DNA from: DASUAS01 sp963750045
GTDB taxonomy: Bacteria; Actinomycetota; Acidimicrobiia; IMCC26256; DASPTH01
Reading direction: 5' to 3'
NCBI GenBank assembly: GCA_963750045.1
Contig: CAVVPD010000006.1
Coordinates: 124,001 to 188,000 of the forward strand
DNA length: 64,000 bases
Within the stretch, counting starts at the first letter, position 1, and every line of letters starts with the position of its first letter. This document shows, piece by piece, positions 1 through 8,910 of this stretch. The notes below the pieces were generated by a model. The model searched no databases, was not told where the DNA came from, and was given only the letters and a program-made list of their open reading frames with translations. The position numbers were made by a program, and so were the translations under genes.

Positions 1-768
1 CGCGCCCTGCGGGCGCACCGGGTCACGGCCGGGGAACGACGCCGGCTCCGAGCGCACCGCGGAGCCGAGGATCCATGCCGGCGGGCGGCCCGCGGCCGCC
101 GCCGCGTTCCCACCGGCCTGGTCGGTGAACACGACCGCGCAGGCACCGTCGGACGACGGGCACGATTCGAGGAAGCGCACCGGGTCCCACATCATCGGCG
201 AGGCCTTCACCGATTCGAGCGAGATGTCGGCCAGCTTCAGGTGGGCGTACTCGTTCTTCATCGCGTTCTGCCGGTCTTTCACCGCGACCATCGGCCCGAT
301 GTCGGCCGGTGCACCGGTGCGGTACATGTAGGACCGCATGTAGGGCGCGAACGCTCCGCCGGCACCGATCGACGCGCCGCGGCCGGAGCCGAGCGCGAAC
401 TGGGCGTTGCCCTCCGACTGCTTCTCGAGCGCAACCGCGAGCACGCGCGTGTGGCGGCCCACCTCGACGTGGTGGGCGGCGACGATGCCGGTGGTGCCGC
501 CGACCGAACCGGCGGTGTGCACGCGGAACATCGGCTTGCCCGTGGCGCCGAGCGCGTCGGTGAGGTAGAGCTCGGGCTTCATGACACCCTCGAACAGGTC
601 GGGCGCCTTGCCGACGACGACCGCGTCGATGTCGCTCCACGTCATCTGCGCGTCGTCGAGCGCGCGTAGGGCCGCTTCGCGCGCCAGGCCGGCGTAGGAG
701 ACGTCGCGGCGGGCGCGTTTGTGGTGGGTCTGGCCGATGCCCACGATGGCGCACGGTTGGTGGCTCAC
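1..768 (-). CDS. Thiolase-like protein (lipid-transfer/Ltp type), C-terminus outside window
   Basis: The first 256 codons are visible and the reading frame runs off the window edge. The GTG start at 768 overlaps the upstream stop as GTGA, so the two genes are translationally coupled. The opening (CAIVGIGQT, then Y-A-G-L-A-R-E-A-A and D-I-D-A-V-V-V) is typical of the SCPx/Ltp branch of the thiolase superfamily. Where a true thiolase carries the nucleophilic cysteine this protein reads HTAGSVGGTTG, with no Cys. That resembles thiolase-fold lyases such as Ltp2, which cleave steroid side chains, rather than a beta-ketothiolase. The C-terminal catalytic half is not visible, so the reaction is inferred. 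It acts with the neighbouring thiolase-like and DUF35 proteins. Confidence 0.82.
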   Translation of the reverse strand, partial: MSHQPCAIVGIGQTHHKRARRDVSYAGLAREAALRALDDAQMTWSDIDAVVVGKAPDLFEGVMKPELYLTDALGATGKPMFRVHTAGSVGGTTGIVAAHHVEVGRHTRVLAVALEKQSEGNAQFALGSGRGASIGAGGAFAPYMRSYMYRTGAPADIGPMVAVKDRQNAMKNEYAHLKLADISLESVKASPMMWDPVRFLESCPSSDGACAVVFTDQAGGNAAAAAGRPPAWILGSAVRSEPASFPGRDPVRPQGA

Positions 769-1865
769 TTGGCCGCTCCTTTGGACGCTGGCCCTTCGAA
801 AGACGACCCCTCGAGGATGCAGACCAGGTTCTGTTGCAGGCACGGACCCGACGTCGAGTGTGCGAGCGTGCGGTGCCGGCCGTGGTCGCGGATCTGGTTC
901 GCGGCTTCCGTGATGCGGACGAGGCCGGTGGCCATGATCGGGTTGGCGGCGAGCGGCCCACCCGACGGGTTCACCGCCACGTCGGCGCCGAGGCCGAGCG
1001 CCTCGACGAGCACCGGCTCCTCGTGGGTGAACGCGCTCTGGAGCTCGGCCACCTCGACCGGCGCCTCCTCGATGCCCGCGGCCTTTCCGGCCGACGTGGT
1101 CGACGGCGACGAAATGAGGTCGCGCATGCCCGGGTAGTGCAGCTCGCTGGAGTGCGCGAACCCGGTGATCCACACCGGGTGGTCGCACAGCTCCCTGGCC
1201 TTGTCGGCGCGGGCGATCACGACCGCGCACGCGCCGTCGGTGATCGGCGGAAGGTCGTGACGCCGCAGCGGCGAGCGCACATAGTCCTCGGCGAGCAGCG
1301 TGTCGACGTCGAAATCGCCGGTCACCTGGGCGTGGGCGTTGCCCACCGCGTCGCGGCGGCAGCGGGCGGCGATCTCGGCCATCTGGCGCTCGGTCACCTT
1401 GCCCGCGTCGACGAGCGCCCGCGCCTGGAGCGCGGCGAGGCTGGCGGCGTCGGTGCCCAGCGGCGCGAGGTAGTACGGGTCCATCTCCATCGGGTAGATG
1501 AGCGACGGGTCGGCGGTCGACGAACGACCGGAGCCCATCGCCACCGCGACGTCGATGTCGCCCAGTTGGAGGCGGATCCACGCTTCGTAGAGCGCCCACG
1601 CGCCGTCCATCTCCACGTGCGAGTCGCGCTTGGGCGGCCAAGCGCCGATGGCGTCGATGTTCTGCACGAACGAGAACGCCTGGCCGGCCACGTAGTCACA
1701 GCTGCCGGCGCAGGTGAAGTCGACCTCGTGCCGGGTGATCCCTGCGTCTTCCACCGCGCCGGTGATCACCTCGAGCAACATCTGAGCTTCGGTCTTGTCG
1801 GTGGTCCTCACCATCGGCGACGCGGACCAGCCGATGAGCGCGATGTCGTCGGAGTTGGGCATCAC
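765..1865 (-). CDS. Thiolase-like protein lacking the canonical Cys/His residues
   Basis: This 366-residue protein is close to full thiolase length. The N-terminus (DDIALIGWSASP) and the C-terminal block VNPSGGPLAANPIMATG show the thiolase fold of the SCPx/Ltp subfamily. The usual GHPxGATG motif is ANPIMATG, so the catalytic His is Asn. The nucleophilic Cys segment is replaced by SHVEMDGAWALYEA. It is therefore probably not a thiolytic enzyme; an aldolase or lyase role, or a structural partner subunit, is more likely. It overlaps the DUF35 gene by ATGA upstream and the next thiolase-like gene by GTGA downstream. Tight coupling suggests a heteromeric complex acting on an acyl-CoA. The subfamily is secure; the substrate is unknown. 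Confidence 0.85.
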   Translation of the reverse strand: MMPNSDDIALIGWSASPMVRTTDKTEAQMLLEVITGAVEDAGITRHEVDFTCAGSCDYVAGQAFSFVQNIDAIGAWPPKRDSHVEMDGAWALYEAWIRLQLGDIDVAVAMGSGRSSTADPSLIYPMEMDPYYLAPLGTDAASLAALQARALVDAGKVTERQMAEIAARCRRDAVGNAHAQVTGDFDVDTLLAEDYVRSPLRRHDLPPITDGACAVVIARADKARELCDHPVWITGFAHSSELHYPGMRDLISSPSTTSAGKAAGIEEAPVEVAELQSAFTHEEPVLVEALGLGADVAVNPSGGPLAANPIMATGLVRITEAANQIRDHGRHRTLAHSTSGPCLQQNLVCILEGSSFEGPASKGAAK

Positions 1866-2839
1866 TGGATCCTGTTCACGAGGGTCGGGTCTTCAACGTC
1901 GGGCTCGCCGGTGGGCATCCAACCGAGGAGGCTGCCTTCGGCGGTCGACGCGAGGTCGGCCTTCTCCGCTTCGGAGGCCCACACCGCCGCGACGCGCATG
2001 CCGATGCGCACGTCGTCGTTGGGGGTGTCGAGCAGCGGCTGGTAGCCGAGGATCACGTCGGTGTCGTCGAGCCACACGTGCACTCGGGCGAAGGGCTCGG
2101 TCTCGGTCTGGCCCGGGTACTGCACCGGCGTGATGATCGTGTAGTTGGTGACGGTGCCTCGCTGCGGCAGGTCGAGCTCGTGCTCGCGGGTGAGCTCGAG
2201 CGCGTCGACCGGGCAGTACCCCTTGCCGCCGGTGTAGGTGCGCCCGCACTCGGGACAGCGCAGGCCGAGGAAGCGGCCTTCTTCGTTCGCCTGCTCGGCA
2301 CGCAACGCGTTGGGCGTGACCGGGAGGGAGTAGGTGATGGACGCGTTGTAGTCCATCATCGTGACCGGCTCTTCGGCGGGGCCGCCGTCGTCGGCGGGCA
2401 CCACCGGCTCTTCGCCGGGCACGAACGCCTCGATGTCGGTGATGTGACCGATCCGCGCCGCCCGCCACCGCGGGGCCACCCGCATGCCGGTGCTCATGGC
2501 GTCGATCGAACCGGCATCGACGGCGTGGAGGAACGAGGTGTCGGCACCGTCGAGTTGCACGAGCACGAACGCGAAGGGGTGATCGAGTGGGTGCTGGGTC
2601 GTGGGGCTCGCGACCCACGACCACGACACCACGGTGCCTGCGGGCCCGACGCCGACGAAGTCGTGCGCCAGCTCGTCGCCGGTGTCGGGATCCCACTCGA
2701 GTGGCGGGACGACGACCCGGGCGCCGCTGCGGATGCCGATGATCCGCCGGTCGGTCAACGCGGTCATGAAGGCTCCGACCACCGGCCCGAGCGACCGCTT
2801 GTACGGGAACTGGATGGTGCTCTGCACTGCCTGGACCAC
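1862..2839 (-). CDS. Double OB-fold (DUF35) acyl-CoA-associated zinc-ribbon protein
   Basis: The protein is 325 residues with a GTG start. The C-terminal half has a rubredoxin-like zinc ribbon (CPECGRTYTGGKGYCPVD, around residues 195-212) followed by an OB fold (GTVTNYTIITP), the standard DUF35 arrangement. The N-terminal half contains a second OB-like segment (GTVVSWSWVAS, then PFAFVLVQLDGADTSFLHAVD) without cysteines, so it looks like a duplicated DUF35 with one ribbon lost. DUF35 proteins such as ChsH2 bind thiolase-fold partners in steroid side-chain breakdown. Here it heads a three-gene overlapping operon with two thiolase-like genes, which supports that role. The partner enzyme's reaction is inferred. 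Confidence 0.85.
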   Translation of the reverse strand: MVQAVQSTIQFPYKRSLGPVVGAFMTALTDRRIIGIRSGARVVVPPLEWDPDTGDELAHDFVGVGPAGTVVSWSWVASPTTQHPLDHPFAFVLVQLDGADTSFLHAVDAGSIDAMSTGMRVAPRWRAARIGHITDIEAFVPGEEPVVPADDGGPAEEPVTMMDYNASITYSLPVTPNALRAEQANEEGRFLGLRCPECGRTYTGGKGYCPVDALELTREHELDLPQRGTVTNYTIITPVQYPGQTETEPFARVHVWLDDTDVILGYQPLLDTPNDDVRIGMRVAAVWASEAEKADLASTAEGSLLGWMPTGEPDVEDPTLVNRIQ

Positions 2840-2975
2840 TGCGTCTCCCCCGGGGGTCTCACCCCAATTGATGAGGGGAGATTAGGTCGGCCGCCCGCGC
2901 CGGTGCCCAGGCCGGTTCGCGAAACCATCACAATCGGACTGCGTCCACCTCATACCGGAGGAGTCGACTGGACCC

Positions 2976-3833
2976 ATGGCGAACGTCGAGAGCCCGGACG
3001 TAGTGGTCGCGGAGCGCCCTGCCACGTCCGGGCTCGTCGTCGTGCTCACCTTCGGCGCCGCGCTGGTGTTCGCGTTCGCGGTCCGGGGCGGCGCGGTGTT
3101 CGGGATCGCGCTCCTCTTCCTCCTCTTCGTCCCGTTGGAGAAGCTGTTCGCGCTCCGCCGCCAGCCGGTGTTCCGCAAGGGCCTGCTCACGGACCTGACC
3201 CACCTCCTCGTGAACAACGTGCTGATCGCGGGAGGGGTGATCGTGCTCGTGGTGATCGCGGCGATCCCGCTGTTCTGGGTCCGGCGGTTCGACCTCGTGG
3301 GGTACCTGCCGGTGGAAGCCGCGGTGGCCCTGGCCGTGGTGCTCGTGTTCGTCGGGAGCTACTGGGGCCACCGGCTCACCCACCAGGTGCCGTTCCTCTG
3401 GCGGTTCCACTCGGTGCACCACAGCATCGAGCAGATGGACTGGGTGGCGTCGGGCCGGCTGCATCCGTTCGACTCCGCCTTCACCCAGGCGTTCGCGGTG
3501 TTCCCGTTGTTCCTCCTCGGCTACGGGGGCGGGGTGTTCGCGGGGGTGACGGTGTTCATCGCCCTGCTGGCGCTGTTCCAGCACGCCAACGTGCGCTTGC
3601 GCTTCCCCGGCCTCCGGTGGGTGATCAACACGCCCGAGTGGCACCACTGGCACCATTCGATCGACCCCGCGGCGCGCGACAAGAACTTCGGGCTCCCGGT
3701 GGTCGACCAGGTGTTCGGCACGGCGTACCTCCCGAAGGGAAGACGCCCGACGGGATTCGGCACCGACGCCCCGGTGCCCGCCGACGGCTACCTCCGGCAC
3801 CTCGTCTACCCCTTCACCCGGGCGGCACGCTGA
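2976..3833 (+). CDS. Sterol desaturase / fatty acid hydroxylase superfamily membrane protein
   Basis: This 285-residue integral membrane protein has several hydrophobic segments (roughly residues 20-55, 75-97 and 110-125). It carries the three histidine clusters of the di-iron hydroxylase family: GHRLTH near residue 130, HSVHH near 147 and EWHHWHH near 226. Enzymes of this family insert oxygen or a double bond into membrane lipids. A purine-rich Shine-Dalgarno (GGAGGAG) lies 12 nt before the ATG. It is transcribed away from the thiolase/DUF35 operon across a 136 bp divergent intergenic region. The actual lipid substrate cannot be read from the sequence. Confidence 0.9.
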   Translation: MANVESPDVVVAERPATSGLVVVLTFGAALVFAFAVRGGAVFGIALLFLLFVPLEKLFALRRQPVFRKGLLTDLTHLLVNNVLIAGGVIVLVVIAAIPLFWVRRFDLVGYLPVEAAVALAVVLVFVGSYWGHRLTHQVPFLWRFHSVHHSIEQMDWVASGRLHPFDSAFTQAFAVFPLFLLGYGGGVFAGVTVFIALLALFQHANVRLRFPGLRWVINTPEWHHWHHSIDPAARDKNFGLPVVDQVFGTAYLPKGRRPTGFGTDAPVPADGYLRHLVYPFTRAAR

Positions 3834-3860
3834 GACCTGCGCCTCGCCCCGCTCGACGCT

Positions 3861-3866
3861 TAGGGT
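3861..3866 (+). promoter_or_regulatory. Extended -10-like box for a leaderless start
   Basis: TAGGGT ends 6 nt before the GTG start of the RibD-like gene at 3873, the spacing expected if transcription starts at the start codon. Confidence 0.4.
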
Positions 3867-3872
3867 TCGGTC

Positions 3873-4552
3873 GTGCGCATCCTCGACGACCACGGACCGA
3901 CGCCCGCCGGTGTCGTCGACGAGCACGTGGCGCTGCCCGGCGTCCGGCCCACGGACCGAGCGTTCGTCCGCCTCAACATGATCGCGTCGGCCGACGGGGG
4001 CACCGCGGTCGCAGGGGTGTCGGGCGCGCTCGGCAACCGCGACGATCACGCGGTCTTCGCGGCCCTTCGCGCCCACGCAGACGGTGTGCTCGTGGGCCTG
4101 GCCACCGTCGTCGCCGAGCAGTACCAGGCGCCGGCGCGTCCCGGCCTGCAGATCTACGTCGTCGCCGACGAGCCCGACGTGAGCGGTGATCCCGAGCTCT
4201 TCCGGGCGGGCGGGGCCACGCTCGTCGTGCCGCTCGACGCCGGACCCGTGCCCGACGGGGTCCCCGAGTTGCGGGCCGGCCACGACGGCCGGGTCGACCT
4301 CACCGCGGTGGTCGGTGCCCTCCCCGGGAAGGTGCTGGTCGCCGAAGGCGGGCCGACCCTCGCCGGGGTGCTGGTGGCCCAGGGTCTGGTCGACGAGTTC
4401 TTCGTCACCATCGCTCCCCGCGTGATCGCGGGGAGCTCGGCGCGCGCGTCGCGCACGGGCCCGAGGCCGGGCCCGGTCTCTGGGACCTCCGGCACGGGTT
4501 CGTCGACGACGAGGGGTTCCTGTTCCTCCGCTACGTCCGCACGGGGACGTGA
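3873..4552 (+). CDS. RibD C-terminal / dihydrofolate-reductase-like protein, frame broken near 4440
   Basis: The N-terminal 190 codons match the pyrimidine/folate reductase fold: RLNMIASADGGTA near residue 30, a GVLVGLATV block near 72, and KVLVAEGGPTLAGVL near 151 followed by DEFFVTIAPRVIAG. The frame then diverges, while the -1 frame from about 4448 continues with a sensible ending (LWDLRHGFVDDEGFLFLRYV) and stops at 4552. The break lies in a GCGCGCGC run at 4440-4448. The corrected product is about 226 residues, normal for the family. The stop overlaps the next gene's start (GTGA at 4549), which supports the corrected end. It is probably an NADPH-dependent reductase; the substrate is uncertain. 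Confidence 0.8.
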
Positions 4553-5373
4553 CCGTGGTCGCGTGGCCGACGGGGACCGAAGTGGTGCGGATCGAGGTGC
4601 ACGAGCGCGTGGCGGCGATCATGCTGCACCGACCGGAGCGCCGCAACGCTCTGCACCACGAGATGTTCGAGCCGATCACGCGGGCGCTGGCGGAGTTCGC
4701 CGAACGCGACGACGTCGGGTGCATCGTCCTCACCGGGAGCGGATCCGCGTTCTGCGCCGGGGGCGACGTGAGTGGTGAAGGAGCGCGACCCGGCGTCGAC
4801 CGGCGCGATGCGGATGCCCACGCCGCGAACCTGCTCGCCGACGCGCAGCTCGCGCGGCGGTTGCACGAGCATCCCAAGCTCACGGTGGCCGCGCTCAACG
4901 GTGCCGCGGTCGGCGCCGGCATGTCGCTCGCGCTCGCGTGTGACCTGCGCATCGCGGCGGCGTCGGCCACGTTGGTCACGGGTTGGGCCCGGCTCGCGTT
5001 CTCGGGGGACTTCGGAGGCGCGTGGTTCCTCACCCACCTCGTCGGGCCGTCGCGCGCACTGGAGCTGCTGGTCACGAACGCGCCGATCACCGGCGGCGAG
5101 GCGCTCGCCCTCGGGCTGGTGAACCGCGTCGTGGCCGATGCCGACTTCGCCGACGCGTGGACCGCGTGGGCCCGGGAGCTGGCAGCAGGACCCACGGGCG
5201 CGTTCACGGGCATGAAGGCGAACGTGCAGGACGCGCTCCGGTTCACGCTGGCCGACGCGCTGCCCCGCGAGACCGCCCGCATGAGCGCGTCCGCCGCCAC
5301 CCGCGAGCACCGCGAGGCCCGCCGGGCCTGGGTCGAGAAGCGGCCGCCGGCCTTCCACCCGCTTCCGGAGTGA
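4549..5373 (+). CDS. Enoyl-CoA hydratase/isomerase (crotonase) family, PaaG-like
   Basis: This 274-residue crotonase-fold protein starts with GTG overlapping the preceding stop. It shows LHRPERRNAL near residue 29, the CoA/oxyanion segment GSAFCAGGDV near 64-73 and GAAVGAGMSLALACDLR near 119-135. The Glu of hydratases in the second segment is replaced by Ser (GAGMSLA). The second catalytic position falls in SGDFGGAWFL and offers an Asp, as in PaaG-type isomerases. An isomerase role is therefore more likely than hydration, but this is inference. It sits in a run of acyl-CoA genes with a second crotonase and an acyl-CoA synthetase downstream. Confidence 0.85.
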   Translation: MTVVAWPTGTEVVRIEVHERVAAIMLHRPERRNALHHEMFEPITRALAEFAERDDVGCIVLTGSGSAFCAGGDVSGEGARPGVDRRDADAHAANLLADAQLARRLHEHPKLTVAALNGAAVGAGMSLALACDLRIAAASATLVTGWARLAFSGDFGGAWFLTHLVGPSRALELLVTNAPITGGEALALGLVNRVVADADFADAWTAWARELAAGPTGAFTGMKANVQDALRFTLADALPRETARMSASAATREHREARRAWVEKRPPAFHPLPE

Positions 5374-5447
5374 CCCGGGCAGTGGCGGCCTCACCGCGAA
5401 ATCGGTAACCTCTTTTCGTACGAGGCCACCGGCACGGAGGACGGCAC

Positions 5448-6227
5448 GTGGGGGACTACTCGACGATCGAGTTCGAGATCGGTGACGACCACGTGGCCAC
5501 GATCACGTTGAACCGGCCCGAGCGCCTGAACTCGTTCTCGGAGACCATGGCCGCAGAGGTCGTCGACGTGTGGGGCGTGGTGCGTGACACCGACGACATC
5601 CACGCGGTGGTGCTCCGGTCGGCCGGCGACCGGGCGTTCTGCACCGGCATCGACGTGACCGACGGCGTGTGGTGGTACCACCTCAACATCTGGAACCAGA
5701 TCGACCCCGGGTTCTGGCTCGGCCCGAAGTCGCACCGATGCTGGAAGCCGGTCATCACCGCGGTCCAGGGGATGTGCGCGGGGGGCGGCTTCTACTTCGT
5801 GAACGAGTCCGACATCGTCATCTGCTCCGAGGACGCGACCTTCTTCGACCCGCACGCGTCGCGCGGGGTCACCTCGGTGCTCGAGCCCATCGGCCTCCTG
5901 GCCCGGAACGTCCCCCTCGGCGACGTGCTGCGGTGGGCGCTCCTCGGGAACGACGAGCGGCTCACCGCCGAGACCGCGCTGCGCCTCGGGATGGTCACCG
6001 AGATCGTCCCGGGCGACGACCTCTGGGCGCGGGCCCACGCGCTTGCCGCCGAGATCGCGGCTCGGCGTCCCGAGGCGATCCAGGGGACGGTGCGGGCCAT
6101 CTGGGAGGCACTCGACATGACCCGCAGCGCCGCGCTCCAGAACGGGATCCTCTACACCCACGTCGGGAATCCTCCGCCGGGGGAGAAGCCGGGAGTCGCA
6201 CCGAAGGTCGAACCGCGGTTTCGCTGA
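5448..6227 (+). CDS. Enoyl-CoA hydratase/isomerase family protein with atypical active site
   Basis: The protein is 259 residues with a GTG start preceded by GGAGG at 7 nt spacing. Crotonase landmarks are TLNRPERLNSFS near residue 22 and an oxyanion-hole pair, RAFCTGIDV near 64-72 and GMCAGGGFYFVNESD near 105-119. Neither catalytic Glu of classical hydratases is in place: the second segment has GGGFYFV, and the third block is a divergent HASRGVTSV. Chemistry other than hydration is likely, or a specialised hydratase or hydrolase. Its stop overlaps the next ATG by one base (TGATG), so it is co-translated with the acyl-CoA synthetase. Confidence 0.85.
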   Translation: MGDYSTIEFEIGDDHVATITLNRPERLNSFSETMAAEVVDVWGVVRDTDDIHAVVLRSAGDRAFCTGIDVTDGVWWYHLNIWNQIDPGFWLGPKSHRCWKPVITAVQGMCAGGGFYFVNESDIVICSEDATFFDPHASRGVTSVLEPIGLLARNVPLGDVLRWALLGNDERLTAETALRLGMVTEIVPGDDLWARAHALAAEIAARRPEAIQGTVRAIWEALDMTRSAALQNGILYTHVGNPPPGEKPGVAPKVEPRFR

Positions 6228-7766
6228 TGGCCACGGTGTGGGACCAGCGCCTCGGCTTCTGGTGGATCGCCGAAGATCATCCCGACCTTCCCGCGGTGGT
6301 CGCGTCGCCCGATGGTGCGCTCACCTACGGCGAGCTCGCCGGTCGCGCGCACCAGCTCGTCCACCTGCTCCGCTCGCGCGGCGTGCAACCCGGCGACGCG
6401 GTCGCCGCCCTGCTGCCCAACGGCGTCGACCTGGTCGTGTGCTCGCTCGCCTGCAACGAGGCGGGTTGGTACTTCATCCCGCTCAACACGTTCCTCACCG
6501 AGCACGAGCTCGCCACCATCCTCGAGCACTCGGGAGCCCGCGCGCTGATCACCCACGAGCAGTTCGCGGGGCAGGTCGCGCCGTTGGATCGCCGAGGGCT
6601 GACGGCCGCGTTCGCGGTCGGGGTGGTCGACGGGTTCGAGCCGCTCGTCGAGGCCCGGGCGGGGCAGCCCGCGACCATCCCCGACGACCGCACCCCGGGC
6701 TCGCTGTTCGTCTACACGTCGGGCACCACCGGCCGGCCCAAGGGGATCCGGCGCCCGCAGCCCCCGGGCGATCCCGGGCAGGTCGCCAACGACGCCGCGG
6801 TGTTCGGCCGGGCGTTCGACTTCGTGCCCTTCGGCGGGCCGCACCTGGTGTCGACCGCGATGTATCACGGCGGGAGCCACTCCTACTACGCGGGCGCGCT
6901 CAACGTCGGCCATCCCCTCGTGATCATGCCCCGCTTCGATCCCGAGGAGGCGCTGCGCCTGATCGAGGAGCACCGCGTGTTCTCCGCGTACATGGTGCCG
7001 ACGCAATTCCACCGGTTGCTGCGCCTCCCCGAGGAGGTACGCGCCCGCTACGACGTGTCGAGCCTGCACGCGGTCGTGCACTCGGCGGCACCGTGCCCGC
7101 TCGACGTGAAGCGTCGGATGATGGACTGGTGGGGCCCGGTGATCTGGGAGACCTACGGCGGGATGGAGGGCCCTGCGACCATCGCCAAGCCGTACCGCTG
7201 GCTCGAGAAGCCGGGCACGGTCGGGCGTGCCATCCGTGGCACCCGCGTCCGCATCCTCGGCGACGCCGGCGAGGAGCTCGGCCCCGGTGAGATCGGAGCC
7301 ATCTACTACGGCTCCGACGTGCCGTCGTTCGAGTACGTCGGCGAAGAGGAGACGACGCGCGCCGCGTACCGCGGCCGGCTCTTCACCATCGGCGACCTCG
7401 GCTACCTCGACGCCGACGGGTACCTCTTCATCCGCGACCGCGCCAAGGACATGATCATCACCGGCGGCGTGAACGTGTACCCGCAGGAGATCGAGGCGGT
7501 CCTCGTCGAGCACCCTGCCGTCGGCGACGTCGCGGTCATCGGGCTCCCCGACGAGGAGTGGGGTGAGTCGATCGTCGCCGTCGTCGAGCCCGCGGCCGGT
7601 CACGTCGCCGACGCCGGGCTGGCCGACGAGCTGCTCGCGCGTCTGCCGCGACCGGCTCGCCCGGTACAAGTGCCCCAAGCGCGTGGAGTTCCGCGACTCG
7701 TTGCCGCGCACCGACGCCGGCAAGCTCTACAAGCGCCAACTTCGCGACGAGTTCGCCGCCACCTGA
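6227..7766 (+). CDS. Acyl-CoA synthetase (AMP-forming), frame broken at 7646
   Basis: This adenylate-forming ligase activates a carboxylic acid to its CoA thioester. Motifs in order are LFVYTSGTTGRPKG (A3), WETYGGMEG (A5), the GDLGYLDADGYL hinge segment and GGVNVYPQEIEAVL (A8). Near the end the annotated frame runs into garbage, while the +1 frame gives YKCPKRVEF and the A10 lysine motif GKLYKRQL before the stop at 7766. The corrected protein is about 512 residues, normal length. The break is an extra C after CTG at 7643-7645: deleting it restores LRDRLARYKCPK. It follows the crotonase with a one-base overlap. The substrate is unknown. Confidence 0.88.
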
Positions 7767-7776
7767 GTGCTCCCGA

Positions 7777-8895
7777 TCACCGCTTCGGTTCGCGGGGCAA
7801 GCCGAGGGAGCGCTCGCCGATGATGTTCTTCATCACCTCGGTGGTGCCGCCGGCGATGGTGTTGGAACGACTGCTCACCAGGCGTTCACCCGACCGCAGC
7901 GCGTCGTCGGTCTCGCCGGCGATGGCCGCGAGCCCGTCGACGTCGGCCGCGTACTCGGCGAACGACTGCCCGAGCGACGACCACGCGAGCTTGATCAGCG
8001 ACGACACCCCGCCGTTCGGGCCGCTGCCGTCCTCCACGAGCGCGCGCTCACCGAGCCACGCCAGGATGCGCGCCCGGCTGTAGAGCGCGACCCCCCGGTC
8101 GCGCCCGGTCGCGGTGAGCGTGCCCTGCGACCCCTGCTGGCGGAGGAACTCGTCGACCTGGTCGACGAGGTCGCCGGCCATGCCGATCACCCCGGCGTGC
8201 TCGTAGCCGAGCGTGGTCATCGTGACCCGCCAGCCTTCGTTCATCGGGCCGAGCAACGACGACACCGGAACCCGGACGTCGTCGAAGTGCATCTCGGCGA
8301 AGTCGGCCTCACGGTTCGCCTGCACGATCGGGCGGCGGGTGATCCCGGGAAGGTCGAGCGGCACGAGCAGCGCCGAGATGCCGCGGTGCGACGGCGCGTC
8401 GGGGTCGGTGCGCACCAGCAGCATGCAGTGGCTCGCCCAGAGCCCGATCGACGTCCAGACCTTGGTGCCGTTGACGACGAAGTCGTCGCCGTCGAGCTCG
8501 GCGCGGCAGCGCAGCCCGGCCAGGTCGCTTCCGGCGTCGGGCTCGCTGAAGCCCTGGCACCACACCTCTTCGGCGCTGAGGATGCGTCCGAGGTGCGCGT
8601 GCTGCTCGGGCGTGCCGGCGGCGGCGATGGTCGGGCCCACGTTGTTGGTGCCGAACACCGCGACGCGCCGCGGGGCGCTCGCCCGGCGGAACTCCTTGTC
8701 GCAGTCGATCTGGTCTTCCACGCTCAGCCCGCGACCGCCGATCTCGACCGGCCACGCGGGCGCGCTCCACCCGTGTGCGCCGAGCTCGCGTTGGAACTCG
8801 ACCAGGCCCTCCCACTCGTCGGCGTCGCCCCAGCGTTCGCGGTGGCGGGGCACGATCTCGGCCAGCACGGCCCGGAGCTCTTCGTTCGGTCGCAT
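7777..8895 (-). CDS. Acyl-CoA dehydrogenase
   Basis: The 372-residue flavoprotein shows the acyl-CoA dehydrogenase order: an N-terminal helical domain, the FAD/substrate segment WCQGFSEPDAGSDLAGL near residues 112-126, FVVNGTKVWTS near 138, and the C-terminal block AGGTTEVMKNIIGERSLGLPR near 350-370 that precedes the usual end of the family. It catalyses FAD-dependent alpha,beta-desaturation of an acyl-CoA, and the pattern resembles the paralogs of steroid and branched-chain catabolism. It converges on the acyl-CoA synthetase with only 10 bp between stops. A TACTCT box 8 nt before the ATG suggests its own leaderless promoter. Confidence 0.93.
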   Translation of the reverse strand: MRPNEELRAVLAEIVPRHRERWGDADEWEGLVEFQRELGAHGWSAPAWPVEIGGRGLSVEDQIDCDKEFRRASAPRRVAVFGTNNVGPTIAAAGTPEQHAHLGRILSAEEVWCQGFSEPDAGSDLAGLRCRAELDGDDFVVNGTKVWTSIGLWASHCMLLVRTDPDAPSHRGISALLVPLDLPGITRRPIVQANREADFAEMHFDDVRVPVSSLLGPMNEGWRVTMTTLGYEHAGVIGMAGDLVDQVDEFLRQQGSQGTLTATGRDRGVALYSRARILAWLGERALVEDGSGPNGGVSSLIKLAWSSLGQSFAEYAADVDGLAAIAGETDDALRSGERLVSSRSNTIAGGTTEVMKNIIGERSLGLPREPKR

Positions 8896-8903
8896 CGGCG
8901 AGG

Positions 8904-8909
8904 AGAGTA
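8904..8909 (-). promoter_or_regulatory. -10-like box for leaderless acyl-CoA dehydrogenase transcript
   Basis: On the minus strand TACTCT ends 8 nt before the ATG at 8895, inside the 15 bp gap to the upstream gene. Confidence 0.4.
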
Positions 8910-8910
8910 G

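Noticed and set aside
2928..5300. Long minus-strand open frame of 790 codons opposite the hydroxylase, RibD-like and crotonase genes
   Set aside because: It is a composition-driven shadow: the plus-strand frames carry complete family motifs and the minus-strand product is low-complexity Arg/His/Glu-rich.
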